A stretch of 64,000 bases of DNA. Source: Planctomycetales bacterium ZRK34. GTDB lineage: Bacteria; Planctomycetota; Phycisphaerae; Phycisphaerales; Zrk34. Where the stretch lies: the NCBI GenBank assembly GCA_014873095.1, contig CP050848.1:4523850-4587849 (forward strand), written 5' to 3'. The notes under the pieces were generated by a model. It made no database searches. It was not told the DNA's origin and was given only the letters and a program-made list of their open reading frames with translations. Position numbers and translations under genes: made by a program. Numbering within the stretch: position 1 is the stretch's first letter; every line of letters starts with the position of its first letter. Positions 32,501-47,500 of the stretch are shown here, piece by piece.

Positions 32501-35500
32501 CCTCGTCAACAACGGAGCGATCATTGCGGATGTCAGCGGCACGTTGACGATTAATCCGGACGGGTTCACAAACAATGGAACGGTTCTTGTAGCCGGTGGT
32601 ACGCTGGTGCTGGATGGTGTGACGCTCAGCGCGTCGCTCACGCCGGTCAGTGGTAGTACAACGACTGAAGAAGGAACCAGTTATTCCATCAGTCTTTCAG
32701 CAACGGATTTGGGAAATACAAGCTGGGAAGTCGACTGGGGGGATGGTTCGACGGACCAGGGTCTTTCACCGGCCAGCACCATTGCCCATACCTATGCTGA
32801 TCAAGGCGCCTATGCGCTTACTGCGACCGTAACCGATCCGTCCCTTGGTGATTTTGGCATTCTCGAGGTTGAAATTGACGTCCAGAATGTGGCGCCTTCT
32901 GTGTCCATCAGCGGGCCATCGACCTGCGATGCGTATGATCACCTTACTTTCGAGGCAACCGCGGTTGATCCGGCGGGTGTCAATGATCCTCTGACTTATC
33001 TGTGGTCGGTGACCAAAGATGGGCAGGCCGTCGATTTAACCGGCATGACCGTCGACGAACTGACATTCGATTTCACGCCGGTCACCGATGGCGATTATGT
33101 CATTGCTTTCAGTGCGAGCGATGATGACGGCGGCGTGGGTGTTACGACGTCAAATCTGACGGTGCAGTCGTACCAATGGACTCCACTGTCTGTTATTGAT
33201 CCGTCGGGGCAGGCCTATGCGACGCCGCAGTTCAACGAATTGACGGATGTCACCAGCGTATTTGATTTGACCTATCACAGTACAAGCTTCAACCCGGAGA
33301 CTCGCGAACTGCAGGTAAGCGTTTCACTCGCCAAGCTCGGAGTTCAAGGGCTTCATGACACGATTCTTCTGTCGGTCTCGGGCATCGACAATCCGCAGAT
33401 CGTCTGGGCGAACAGCGATGGTGAGCTGCCTCTGATTCCTGGTGTTGTGGATGAGCATGGTCTTCAGTACGTCGACATCAGTTGGTTGCTCGATGCAGAA
33501 GAGTCAGGCTTGATTGAGCAGGATGCGGACACTGGTGAATTCCTGCTCAAATTCTACGTTCCGCAAGGCGTCAGCGAACAGTTTGATTTTGACATCACGC
33601 TTTATGGCCAGCTCAATCATGCGCCCGAGTTTGTCACCACGCCTCCGGATCAGGTGCGCGCCGGCAACGTGTATGTCTACGATGCAGAGGCGGAAGACCC
33701 CGACGGGGACGAGGTGACCTATGGCCTGCTGGCCGACGATGGATCAGTGGTCACCAGCATGACCCTCGAAGGCGGAGAACTGACGATCGACCCCCAGACC
33801 GGCGTGGTGACCTGGAACACCGACACTGGTTCCACCAACGTCGACCCCGGCGTCTACAACTTCACGATCGTCGCTCAAGACCATTATCAGCCGCCAGCCC
33901 CAGCGGATCCGACGGGCGTTATCGACGTAATCCGCTCGGCGTTCGGCGTGCCTGGCTCTTCCACCATTCTGCCATCAAACCTCCTGCTGAAGTATTTCAA
34001 CCGTGATATGGGTACGGTCTATGACTTTGACAATGTCGGTGACACATACACCTACGGCACCGGCGGCGCCGATGACATTGACAACCCCGGCAACCTCGCC
34101 GGCGGCTCGGGCAGCCTCACTCAGACCAGTGGCTCGGAAGTCAGCAACGCCACCGGCTCGCGCATCATCGACGGCCATGTCGAAGACATGTGGGGCATCG
34201 GCAACGTAACCACCATCGATGTTGGTGATAATGGTGTTGTCGACTGGGTCAGTGGTGCCGACACCGGTTCTGGCGCCGAATACATCACCATCATGTTTTA
34301 CGGCGGCTATAACACCTCCACCACGCTACTGGCCGGCGAGATTCAGGATACCCAGACCGCCAACGTCCACATGGACATCTATGTCACCACCACGAACCCG
34401 GCTGAAAACGGTCTTGCCATCAACGGCAGTTCGGACCGCACCGGCGACTCGTCCTACAACGGCATCACCGATGGCACCCTGATTCTCAGCCTCCTCAGCG
34501 ATTCGTTCAATTCCCTGTATCAAGCCTCCAGCGGCACCTCGGGTTCCTCGGGATATTTCAGCGTCACCGGCGGCTCCATGGCTGAGGCCTTTGATACTAA
34601 CACCTACGACGGCTCGGACTTCTTCGTCCAATTCACCACTGCCCCCCGCACCCCCAGCGGCGCCAACGACTGGCTGCTCAGTTCCAACGATCCGGCCCGC
34701 GCCTACGTTGTCGAGCCGCCCGAGAGTACCATCGTCTTTGACGACTACATCGCTCCGAACTTAGATTCGTCGATCAAATTCAAGACAACCGGTCGTGCCA
34801 TGGAAACCTTGTACGATTTTTCCAATGGCTCGACTTACGAAGACACCGGCGATCCCGCCAACATCAACGACATCAACAATCCCAGCAACATCGCTCAGCA
34901 GGCGCCGGGCGCGATGGACACCGGCACCGATGGTCTGGAAGACTACTGGGGTATCGCCAAGGTCGTCACTTTTTATATGCCCGGATACTCGTCGAGTCTC
35001 ACTTGGCACGACGGACTCGGTGATCGCGAATTGACCATATTCGTATATAACGCTGTTGATTTTTATACCACATCCGGTGACTTCTACACGCAGACCAGTT
35101 CCGCCGGCATGATTGTCGATATCTATGAGTCGGACACCCTTGGTGATGATCGCAGCGATTTCAGTCTCGGCTCCAGTGGCCGCACCGGCATGTCCAGCTA
35201 CGACACCATCACCGATGGCGAACTCGTCCTGCGACTGCAATCCGAAGCTGGTCATATCAATACCGCCCCCGGTGGTCTGGAGACTGAATTCTACACCAGA
35301 TATTACCCCACTAGTACAGGCATCGCCGGCGCTGGTCATGGCTACTTCTCAGTCATCGGTGGTGCCTGGGCCGAAGCCTTCGACACCGACACCTATGCTC
35401 CACTGGATTCCTCATACAACACTGCGGATACGCTGTTTGCGTTCACCACCGACTCCAGCACCACCGAATGGACCATTAGTACCGACGACCCGATCTTTGG

Positions 35501-38500
35501 CTATGTCGCCTCACCTTCCGAACCCGCTTCAGCGAGCCTTGCGAGCTATCAACTGGTCCAGGTTGAAGTGGTCGACGACACGGAGAATCGTCCGCCTCAG
35601 TTTACGACTGTGCCGATCACCTATGCCTATGCCGGCGTTGAATATGTCTATGAAGCCCGTGCTGAAGATCCCGATCATGATCTGTTGTCATACTACGCGG
35701 TGGGTGATTATGAGGATCCGTTGGGGGGTGGGCCGATTCATTTGGACGGTGATCCCGACTACCAGGACGGGGATAAGTTCGACAGTGAGCAATACACCGG
35801 CCGCCTGACTTGGACACCAGACGAGTCATTGATTGGCCACACCGTTACGATCACATTCACTGTTTCAGATGGGCATGGTGGTGAAGATGTCCAGGTGTAC
35901 GACGTCTTGGTATTGGCGGATCCGGCCAACCAGCCGCCGGTGATCACCAGCGAGCCCGGAACCGATCACAGCACCGCGAATGAACCGGGGACGGCGACGG
36001 GTGATGTTTCGCCCTCAATTGTGGAGTTGGTGCTTGCGCCGGGAGAAGACGCGACCGAGCAGGTGTTGTTCACAGCCCCATCATCAACGGGTGTGGGGGC
36101 GACTGCGGATATCGTACTGGTGGTTGATGAGTCTGGTTCGATGTCGGACTCTCAGGACTGGTTGACCGACATGGTTCTCGATCTGGAGCAGCAGCTCGAG
36201 GCGCGGGGCATCACAGGCAATCGGTATGCTTTGGTCGGGTTCGGAACAACTGGCGATCCATATACTCCTCCTCACCTGGTGACTGAGGATCAGCCCTATC
36301 GTGTGCGATTGTTCGGCCCAAGCAATGAACTGCTTGCTTCTTTCGAAATTGACGGGCCTGAAGATATTGAAAACGTCCTGCTGCCAAGTTCGGGTCAGTA
36401 CACCGTGGTGGTCGATCTGATTGATGCCGACCAGGGGCTTGATACTGATTTCGAAGTGAGCGTAGAGCCGGAAACTGCAGTGATGGTTGAAGGCCTGGGA
36501 GTGACCCTGAGCGGCCAGCTCGACGGCACGCAGACGGTTCAGCATCAGTTTTCGGTGCCCACTGGGCGGCGGGTCTACTTTGATGCGCAGTATGGATCTT
36601 CCAGTTCGGTCCAACTGACCTTAACCGGCCCATCGGGTCAAGATGTCCACAGTTGGAGCGGTTCCTCCGATTATGGTCCGGTGGCCTTGCAAGAGCCGGG
36701 GCAGTACACGTTAACGCTCACTGGAACCGGCGACTATGAGATCGATCTGATTGATCTGGAATCGGCTGCCGGGCAGATGGATTTGGATGCGAGCGCCTCG
36801 CCCGTGACAGGTTCCATCTCTGCTGGCGAAACACGCTGGTATGCTTTTGACGGCACGGTGGGCCAAGCGGTGTATTGGGATGTGTTTGACACACACTCCA
36901 CGCCTTCGTCAGTTGTCGCGAAACTATACGAGCCCAATACCAAAGGCGAAAATCTGATAGACACAGCTATCGCCACCTGGTCGTATAAGAATGAGGGTGA
37001 TCCACATGTGCTCGAAAAGAGCGGTCGATACTACATTCAGCTCACGACCACCAGCACCAGTTCAACAACCTATAAAGCGAGATTGACTGACCTGAGCACA
37101 GGCACCCTGGCCACGCCGACGGATGTTTTCACCGACCAATTGACTACTTCGCTGGAAGATCACATTTATCGTTTTGATGTGGCCGAAGGCGATCGAATTG
37201 GTCTGAGTTGGTCACAGTCCGGTCCTGACTCGGTGATTGCCAGGCTTTACAATCCTGCAGGTGAAATTGTCAGCGGGGTGTCGACACTGACGGCCTCTAC
37301 AGACGGCGCAGCGGTGGATGCGTCGATGAGCGGACGATATACGCTCGTTCTCCGTCCAAACAGCAATTCACCGGCCTATCCGATTGACTACACGTTGAGT
37401 GTGGGAACAGCTCCAACCAATCTGGCGTCCATGTCGCTTGGCGACACGAAGTTGGGTACCGTGGGTGAGGTTGGCGAACGTGATATTTACACGTTCACGC
37501 TGACGGATGACACCCGAGTGCTGTTCGACTCGTTCACGGATAACCCGGACATCCGCTGGACATTGCGCAACGCTTCGGGTGATCTGGACGATCTGGATAA
37601 CCTGCAATTCAGGTCGGACGATAACAACAAAGTGCTGGAGCTCGGCGCCGGTGATTACGAGTTGGTGGTGTTCGGCGATGGAGACTCGACGGGTAATTAC
37701 AGTTTTCGTTTGCTGGACCTGTCATCGGCGTCGGCCTTGACGCTGGGGCAGGATGAAGATCCGACGCTGTCGAACGAGAAGGTGTTGTATCAGTTTGAAG
37801 GCTCCGCAGGCGACGAGGTGTTCTTCGACAGTCAACCGACCGGCATCAGTGGGGATTGGTACCTGCTGAATCCGTATGGTGATCAGGTCGCAACACGTAG
37901 TCTTGGCAGTGACAGCACCAGCACGATTACATTGCAGATGGGCGGAACGTACACGCTGTTGTTGGCCGGTGATGCCGGCAACGCGGTCCAGACGCCGTAC
38001 ACGTTTGCCCTGATGCCGGTGGTGGAGACGACGACGTCGTTGTCGCTTGGCGACACGAAGTCGGGTGCCGTGGGCGAGGTTGGCGAGCGTTATATTTACA
38101 CGTTCACGCTGACGGATGACACCCGAGTACTGTTCGACTCGTTCACGGATAACCCGGACATACGCTGGACATTGCGCAACGCTTCGGGCGATTTGGATGA
38201 TCTGGATAATCAGCCGTTCAGTTCGGACGATAACGAGGATGTGCTGGAACTCGGCGCCGGTGATTACGAGTTGGTGGTGTTCGGCGATGGGGACTCGACG
38301 GGTAATTACAGTTTTCGTTTGCTGGACCTGTCATCGGCGTCGGCCTTGACGCTGGGGCAGGCGGTGGCGTTGAATGAGCAGACGGAATATCTTCTGAACA
38401 AGAAGATTCTGTATCAGTTCGAAGGTTCCGCAGGCGACGAGGTGTTCTTTGACAGTCAAACGACCGGCATCAGCGGGGATTGGTACCTGCTGAATCCGTA

Positions 38501-41500
38501 TGGTGATCAGGTTGCAACAAGCACCCTCACCAATGACAGCACCGACACGATTACATTGAAAGTGGGCGGAACGTACACGCTATTGTTGGCCGGTGATGCC
38601 GACAACGCGGACTTGGATCCGTACACGTTCGCCCTGATGCCGGTGGTGGAGACGACGATCTCGTTGGTGCTTGGCGACACGAAGTCGAGTGCCGTGGGTG
38701 AGGTTGGTGAACGCGATATTTACACGTTCACGCTGACGGATGACACCCGAGTACTGTTCGATTCGTTCACGAATAGTTTAGACATGCGATGGACATTGCG
38801 CAACGCTTCGGGTGATCTGGACAATCTGGATGACCTGCAATTCAGGTCGGACGATAACAACAAGGTGCTGGAATTCGGCGCCGGTGATTACGAGTTGGTG
38901 GTGTTCGGCGATGGGGACTCGACGGGTAATTACAGTTTTCGTTTGCTGGACCTGTCATCGGCGTCGGCCTTGACGCTGGGACTGGATGAAGATCTGTCGA
39001 TGTCGAACGAGAAGGTGCTGTATCAGTTCGAAGGTGCAGCGGGCGCATCGATGTACTTCAACAGCCAGTCGACCGGCGTTAACGGGGATTGGTATCTGCT
39101 GGATCCATATGGTGACCAGGTTGCGGGTGGTTATCTCAGCAGCAGCGCCACCAGCACGTTTACGCTGGATGTGGGCGGGACGTACACCCTCATCCTGGCG
39201 GGAGATGTTGACGATACCCAGGCCGATACATACACATTTCAAATCGGTGTGTCGTCGACGCCTACGTTGACGCCCTTGCAGGGGGCTCAACCTCTGTCAA
39301 TCGGAGCTACGGTCGATGCGTCCATCAGTGTTTCCGGTGAGCAAGACGGATACACGTTCACGCTGAGCGGCGACACGCGCGTGTTGTTTGATTCGCTCAC
39401 AAACGATCCGTACATGCGTTGGACGCTGCGCAACGCATCGGGTGATTTGACTGGATTGGTCAACCAGCGGTTTTCTACAGATGTCAACAACAACGTGATG
39501 GAACTCGGCGCGGGCGACTACGAGTTGGTGGTGTTCGGCTATGGAACGGCGACAGGCGATTACAGTTTTCGTTTGCTGGATCTGTCATCGGCGTCGGCCT
39601 TGACAGTGGGGCAGCCAGTGACGCTGAACGAGCAGACGGAGTTTCTACAGAACAAGAAGGTGCTGTATCAGTTCGAGGGCTCGGCGGGCGATGAGTTGTA
39701 CTTCGATAGCCAAACGACCAACTTCGGTGGATATTGGTATCTGCTGGATCCTTATGGCGACCAAGTCACCAACGCCACGAAATATCTCAGCAGCGACAGC
39801 CCGGACATATTTACACTGGACGTGGGTGGAACGTACACGTTGATATTGGCCGGTAATCCCGGCAACGCGGACCTGGATCCGTATACGTTCGCCCTGATGC
39901 CGGCGGTGGAGACGACGGCGTCGTTAACGCTTGGCGATACGAAGGGTGGTTTGATTGACGATGTCGCCGAGCGTCATGTTTACACGTTCACACTGGCGGA
40001 TGACACCCGAGTGCTGTTTGATTCGTTCACGTATAACTCGGATATACGCTGGACATTGCGCAGCGCTTCGGGTGATCTGAGCGGGTTGGTCGACCAGCCG
40101 TTCGCTTCAGACGTCAACAACAAGGTGCTGGAACTTGGCGCGGGTGATTACGAGTTGGTGGTGTTCGGCGATGAGGACTCGACGGGTAATTACAGTTTCC
40201 GTTTGCTGGACCTGTCGTCGGCGTCGGCCTTGACGCTGGGGCAGGCGGAGACGCTGAATGAGCAGACGGAGTTTCTGCAGAACAAGAAAGTGCTGTATCA
40301 GTTTGAAGGCTCAGCGGGCGACGAGTTGTATTTCGACAGTCAAACGACCAGCGTCGACGGCAATTGGTACCTGCTGAATCCGTATGGCGATCAGATTGCT
40401 GCAAGCGATCTGGGTAACAACTCCAGCATTGCGCTGGAGCAAGGTGGGACATACACGCTGATACTGGCTGGCGATGCAGACAACACAACCGAGACGCCGT
40501 ACACGTTTACTCTGGTGCCGGTGGTGGAGACGGTGGCCGCGCTGGCATTGGGCGACACAGTGCCGCTGACGACTCTGAATCACACGGTCGAACGTCATGT
40601 TTATACATTCACGCTGACGGATGACACACGTGTGCTGTTCGATGCGCTGACGAATCATTCATCGTCTCTTAAGTGGCAGTTACGCAATGCATCGGGTGAG
40701 CTGTCCGGCGAGATGAGCTTCTCTTCGGACGATGCCGAGGATGTGCTGGAACTCGGCGCGGGCGACTACGAATTGGTGGTGTTCGGCATTTACGAAACGT
40801 CGAGTTCCTATAGTTTTCGCCTGCTGGATATGTCGTCGACGTCGGCCTTGACGCTTGGGCAGGAAGTGACGCTGAATGAGCAGACGGAGTATTTGCAGAA
40901 CAAGAAGGTGCTGTATCAGTTCGAGGGTTCAGCGGGCGACGAGTTGTACTTCGACAGTCGAACGACCGGCGTATACGGAGATTGGTATCTTCTGGATCCG
41001 TATGGTGACCGGGTTGACGGAGGCAGTGGCAGCCTCACCGTTGACAGCACCGGCACGTTTACACTGGACACAGACGGAACGTACACACTGCTGTTGGCCG
41101 GCGATGCCGGTAACACAGCCCAGACGCTGTATACGTTCGTCCTGATGACGGTGGTGGAAACGACGGCGTCGTTGACGCTTGGAGACATCATTAATGGCAG
41201 CCTCAGCAGTCCTGCTGAGCGTGATATTTATGAATTTACGGGTGCTGCTGGCCAGCAACTCTACTTCGACGGGATATCGCGGACTGAGGATTCAATCGAG
41301 GTCAGTCTGTTGATGCCCAACGGCACAGCACATGATGAACTTGACAGTATTGCGCTGGATGCTGATACGTCAGGCCCGTTGACGCTTCTATATGACGGCA
41401 TCTATCGCTTAACAATCTCGGCTTACAGAGACGGCGTCGGAGATTACACGTTCCGCCTGAGTGATGTGGCTTTGTCGGAGACGGTTTCAACCGTCGATCT

Positions 41501-44500
41501 GACGCCTGTACAATTGGCATCACAATCTCATACCGCCATATTTCATATAGATGCGACGCAGGGGCAAAGCCTCAAATTTGGCCCCGATGCAACAGAGCTC
41601 GTTTGGAAAACAGCTTCAGAAACATCTTCGGCGACAGGTGTGTTGACTCAGGGCGGCGGCTTTGAAGATGGTTACGCCGGGATATTTTATGCGTTGAGTA
41701 ATTTTGAATTCCGGGCTGACGCTTCGATCAATTACATCTTGGTCACCGATGAAGATCGTGATTACCAGGCGGAGACGAACTTGGATCGTCAGGATCTCGT
41801 TTCGGCCATTGATGCACAAGGCGCCATACTGACAAGCATCATTAAGGGCTCTTTTTCCAGTGATAGCGGCAGCACTGGTTTGCTTGGCGTCGATTCAGAC
41901 GCAACTGTATATATTGAAGACGGCGCTGGAGGATATTTCACCTCGACAGGCGGTGTCTGGACAGGTCAAAGCGAGGATTTGCCCGCCACATTGCCTGGCC
42001 ACGGTTCAATATATGAGAATACATACCACGACTATGTGATACCCGCGTGGAATACTGGCGGCGCGGCCTGGGATATTAACCTGTTAGATGACAATGATCC
42101 GGATATCATCTCCTCGTTCACACACGCTTTTGTGGACCTTTTCACCGATACGGTGGAAGAGCAGTTCTCGGTCGATGTCATCGCTTCGGATCCCAGCGTC
42201 ACCATTGACAATCTGACGGGCCTGATCACCGGGTTGGGTTCCGGGGAGCAGGCGGCGTTCGATATCAAGTTCCACGGCCAGCTCATGCCCCAGAGTTTCG
42301 ATCTTCAATTCGTTCGGTCTGATGATCACTCGATTGTGCTGGGAACCATCCCGATTCGTATTGACAGTGGATATCTCTACGATGTCGATGCGGTGGATCC
42401 CGACGGGGATGTTCTGACCTACTCTCTGGTTGGTGATGACCACGGCGCAACAATCGACTCGACCAGCGGGTTCCTGGTCTGGAATCCTCAAAGCAATGGC
42501 GATTACGAATTCACCGTGATGGTCGACGACGGGCACGGCGGTCAGGATGTTCAGACCTGGACGGTCCATGTGACCGATGTCAACACCGGCAACTCCGCTC
42601 CGCAGTTGTTGTCCTCACCGCCCACCGTGGCCGAGGTCGGCAAGGCCTACGCCTACCAGATTATCGCCGAAGATGCGGACAATGATACGATGTGGTATCA
42701 GCTGGTTGATAATCCGCCAGCTGGCATGTCAATCGACCCATTTTCCGGATTGCTGACGTGGACGCCTGACGCGGGACAAGTCGGCTCGGTGGATGTGCAC
42801 GTCCAGGTCATTGACGGACGAAGCGGCTCTGCGGATCAAACATTCTCTATCGATGTTTCCGCTCAGCCCCGTCCCAATACGACTCCGTTTATTTATTCGG
42901 CGCCCGCGACCAGCACGGTAGCGGAGCAGCCCTATGTGTATCACATCCAAGCGTTTGATCCGGATGGCGACGCTTTGACTTATGATCTGGTCTTCGGACC
43001 TGACGGCATGGCGGTAGACGCCACGACGGGGCAGTTGGTCTGGACACCTGGCTCCGATCAAGTCGGAGCGCATACGGTCATGGTGGCCGTGGCTGACAGT
43101 CATGGAGCAAAGGATGTTCAGGTTTTTGAACTGACGGCGATTTCACTCAATCGCGCTCCCACGATCATTTCGACGCCGGATGATGCGAATTTCACAGGCA
43201 ATGCCTGGCAGTATCGTGTCCAGGCGACGGATGTGAATGGGGATACGCTCACTTACCGCGTAGTTGATGATGGCGGCGCCGGGGCGGCGTTCTCAACGAC
43301 CCCGGGCGATGAGAATCTGCTGGTGATCGACAGCCTTGTCGACGGCGACTATGTGATCAAGATTGCTGTGGAAGACGGACGAGGCGGAAGCGATACGCAA
43401 CAGTTCTCAGTGACGTTCAACAACAATAAGCCCCCGGTGTTTGGAAACACTCCAACGACTGTTTATTCCCTGGACGATCCCGCCGGGGAATACACGTTCA
43501 TGCCCAATGTGACGGACCCGGACAACGACACAGTCACGTTGTCGCTGGATGCGGCGTCAAAAGCGCGTGGAATGGTCCTGGATTCAAACGATCCGAACAC
43601 GACACTGCGCTGGACGCCGAGCATTGCCGGGGACTATGCCGTTCGGATTACGGCTCAAGACAGCGCTGGCAATGCGCGCACGCTCAGTTATACCCTGCGC
43701 GTGGTAGATCCTGAGGCGCCCAATGAGCCGCCGGTGATTACATCCACAGCCACCGGGCCTGCGGTCGTGGATCGCACCTGGAGCTATCTCGTGACCACCG
43801 ATGATCCCAATGGTGATTCGGTAAACATCACGCTTGGAGCCTTCACCGACGCGCATGGCAATGACCTGAGCTCGCAGGTCACACAAGATGGTTCGACGCC
43901 CGGACGGCTTCTGATTCAATGGACGCCGGTGGCGGGTGTCGATGGGCCGATCCACATCGAGATTCAGGCGGCGGACGCCGAGAGCACCGTGACTCAATCG
44001 TTTGACCTGCCGGTTTTGGATAACGCGCCGCCTGTGGTGGGCAATCCACGGTATGCATATGCGGAAGTCGGCAGTGCATACAGCCACGATTTCGATATCA
44101 GTGACCCGAATTCAGGCGATACGCTTGAGTATGCCATCATTTCGGGTGGTCAGACGGGGATGGATTTTGCCGCTGGTGTGTTCACGTGGAACAATCCCGT
44201 TCTGCCTGCGGAGGGCAACACCTATGACATCGAATTGCGCGTGACCGACTCGGCCGGCGCCTCGGTGAACATCACGATGGCGCTGGCAGTGTACGACACT
44301 TCCGTCAATGTGCTGCCGACGATTTTGAGCAAGGATCCCAATACGGATGTGGCCTATGCCCGAACCCGGATTGCGGTTGGGCAGGTGTTCCAGCATCAGG
44401 TTGCGGCTGAAGACGCCAACGGCGACACCATCACCTACGATCTGGTCGGCGCACCAGCAGGAATGTCCATCGACTCGCGAGGTTTGATCACTTGGATGCC

Positions 44501-47500
44501 GACCGCGGATGATCTGGACACGCTGAATAATTATGCGGATAAAACTTACAATTTTACTGCCACAGTCAGTGACGACGGCGGGACCGTCATCGGTGACACC
44601 GCGACGTTCAGCCTGACCGTCACGCGCGAATCGATCAACAACGCGCCGATGATCACATCCACTGCGGGCGCTGCCGTCATGCTGGGTGGAACCTATTACT
44701 ACCAAGCCCAGGCAAGTGACGCCGATGGCGACCCGGTGGCTTGGGCCTTGGCGGGCGGCCCGCAAGGCGCTCAGATTGATGCAGAGACCGGCTTGCTGGT
44801 CTGGAAGCCGACAGTCGATCAACTCGGATCGCACGCACTGACGATTCAGGTCCTCGATTCATACGGTGCGGGGCAGACCCAGACATTCACGGTCGAAGTG
44901 CGCGCCACCAACCTGCCGCCGCAGTTGAGTTTCTCGGCGCCGACGCATGCCTATGCTGGGCAGACCGATTACACCTTTGATGTTTCGGCGATAGATCCCG
45001 ATGGCGGGGCGGTCAGCTTGGTTGTATCGGCTGTCGACAGCCAGGATGTCACAGCCACATGGCTGGACAGCGTGGTGGATAACGCAGACGGCACCTGGAC
45101 AGTGTCCAGTTCGTCGGTGGGCGCTGCGGAAACTTATACCGTCACACTGACGGCCACGGACTCTGCGGGCAGAACTGATTCACAATCTTTCACGCTGAAT
45201 GTGTCGAGCACGTCAGTCAATCAGCCGCCTCAATTGGTGGATATCGATCGGACGCCGGGGCCGGACCCGTACGATCCCGACAGTGGATCCATCTTTGTAT
45301 TGCCGGTAGCGGTTGGCGAACTCTACACCTACACGATCCAGATGTACGATCCCAACGGCGACACGCTGAGCTTTTCCCTGGATACCGGCACGACGCTGGT
45401 GGAAGATACGGTTAATATCGCGAATCCCACATCAGGTCAGGTGTCGCTGGAAGCCAATGGCAACGCCTTGGCTGTTCGTTGGCGCCCGTCTTCGGCTCAG
45501 GCCGGACATAACTATGTGATTGTGGTAAAGGCTCAGGATGCTGAATACAGCATGAGCCTGCCGATTTCGGCTGTTGTCCGCGCCAACGTCGCTCCCACAG
45601 TGGAAGTTCTGGACGATGTCGACGCTGTGGTCGGTGGACAAGTGCGCGTGCAGGTCGAAGCGTCCGATGCCAATGGCGACAGTCTGACCTACGCTTTGGC
45701 CGATGGTGTGGACGCAGTGCCTGCGGGTATGCTAATCGATTCTGAGACTGGACTGATCAGCTGGTCGCCCGCCGAGGCGGACCTTGATCTTGGGCAACCG
45801 GCGACTTACACGGTCGACGTGGTTGTGTCTGACACCTATGGGGCCTCAACGACACGGTCTTTGACGGTTAACGTCGCAGAGGACGTCACGTTGCCGACCG
45901 TTGCGGTGATAACCAATAACAGCGCTCCGCTGGTTGGCGAAACCGTGACGCTGACAGTCACAGCCACGGATGCAGCCGGCGTCGCGGCTCGCTGGATCAC
46001 CATCAATGATGTCCAGTACACGCTCAACAGCAACGGGCAAGTTCAGTACACCGTGGCCGATTCTGCGATTGTCGTGCAGGGATTTGCGCGCGATGTGAAC
46101 GGCAACGAGGGTTCTTCCAATGTGCTGACCATTACACCGTACACGTTGTCGGAGGCGCCGACGCTCTCGATCACCGGCCCGACACAGGACGTGGCCGTCA
46201 AGCAATACACCGAGATCACAGGTGTCATTGATGACGATTTCCTCAATAACGAAACGGTGTACTATCGCGCATTGCTCATTCGTGTCTCGACCGGCACGAC
46301 GTTGCTGCTTGGCGAAGGTTCGACCACGCTGCGCGTCGACGGCCAGATCGGCATCGGCGTGGATCCGACCCTGGTAGACGGAGGTTCTTACATTCTGCGC
46401 CTGCAGGCGTCGAACGCCTCTGATCTGGATAATCCTGGTCAGGCGCCGGTCCGTCAGCTCGATACCCGGATTGAGATTGACGCCGATGTGCCCAAGATTG
46501 GTAATTTCGCGCTGTCATTCACTGACCTGTCGACCAGCGTCAGCGGCATCCCCATTGTGATCACGCGATCTTATGACACCGCGGACGCGCAGACCCATGG
46601 TGACTTCGGTTACGGCTGGACCCTGGACATCGCCACCGGATCGCTGGAGGTGAGTAATCTTGGTTACGATGCGTCCGATACGAACTGGCTGTATGGCAGT
46701 TCCGCGCAACCCTATCAGTATGGCACTCGCCTTGAATTCACGCTGCCCGGCGGGCAGACCATGGGCTTCACCGCCGTGCCGAACATCTATGGCAATGGCG
46801 GCCTGGCCGATGGGATCTTGGGTGCGGCGGGCATCTACACGGTCGCATTCCAGCCGGACGCTGACACTCTGGGCACGAAGCTTGAGTTCACCGACGGATC
46901 CAATCTCATTCTCGAGGACAGTCTGGCGGACGCCTTTGGTCTGGAGCGCGGTACGTTCATTGATACGGTACAAGTCACTGATGGCGGCACCGCGCTTTAC
47001 ACACTCGAAGGCCGGTCATTCAACCCCGTCGATCAGGGATGGGATTTCCGCCTGACCACGCGCGACGGGACTGAGTACATCTACGATTCCGGCACGGGCC
47101 GGCTTTTGAAGATCACCGATCGTCAGGGCAACAAACTCGATTTCAGCAACAACGCCAGCGGTGAAGTGATCACATCCCGTGACAACACCGGCCTGGTCCT
47201 CGGCAAGATTCAGATCGAGCGCGACAGCCGCCATCGGGTCGTGTCCATCACCGACCTGCAGGATGCCGACAACGGATCGATCACATACACCTACGACACC
47301 GACGGCAATCTGGAATCCGTCACCGACCGCTCCGGGCGGACCACGACGTACGGCTACAACCTGTATCAGTTGGACGAAAACGACATCCACATCACCAATC
47401 TGCCGGATCACTATCTGACTCAAATCCATGATGCAAACGATGTCAAAACGCTGCAGGCCGTCTTCTACGCGGAGGATGAGCAAGACGCCACGCTGCGTGG

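Noticed and set aside
37430..41170. CRISPR-like periodic repeats
   Set aside because: Units are 609-630 bases, in frame and protein-coding; there are no short repeats with unique spacers anywhere in the window.
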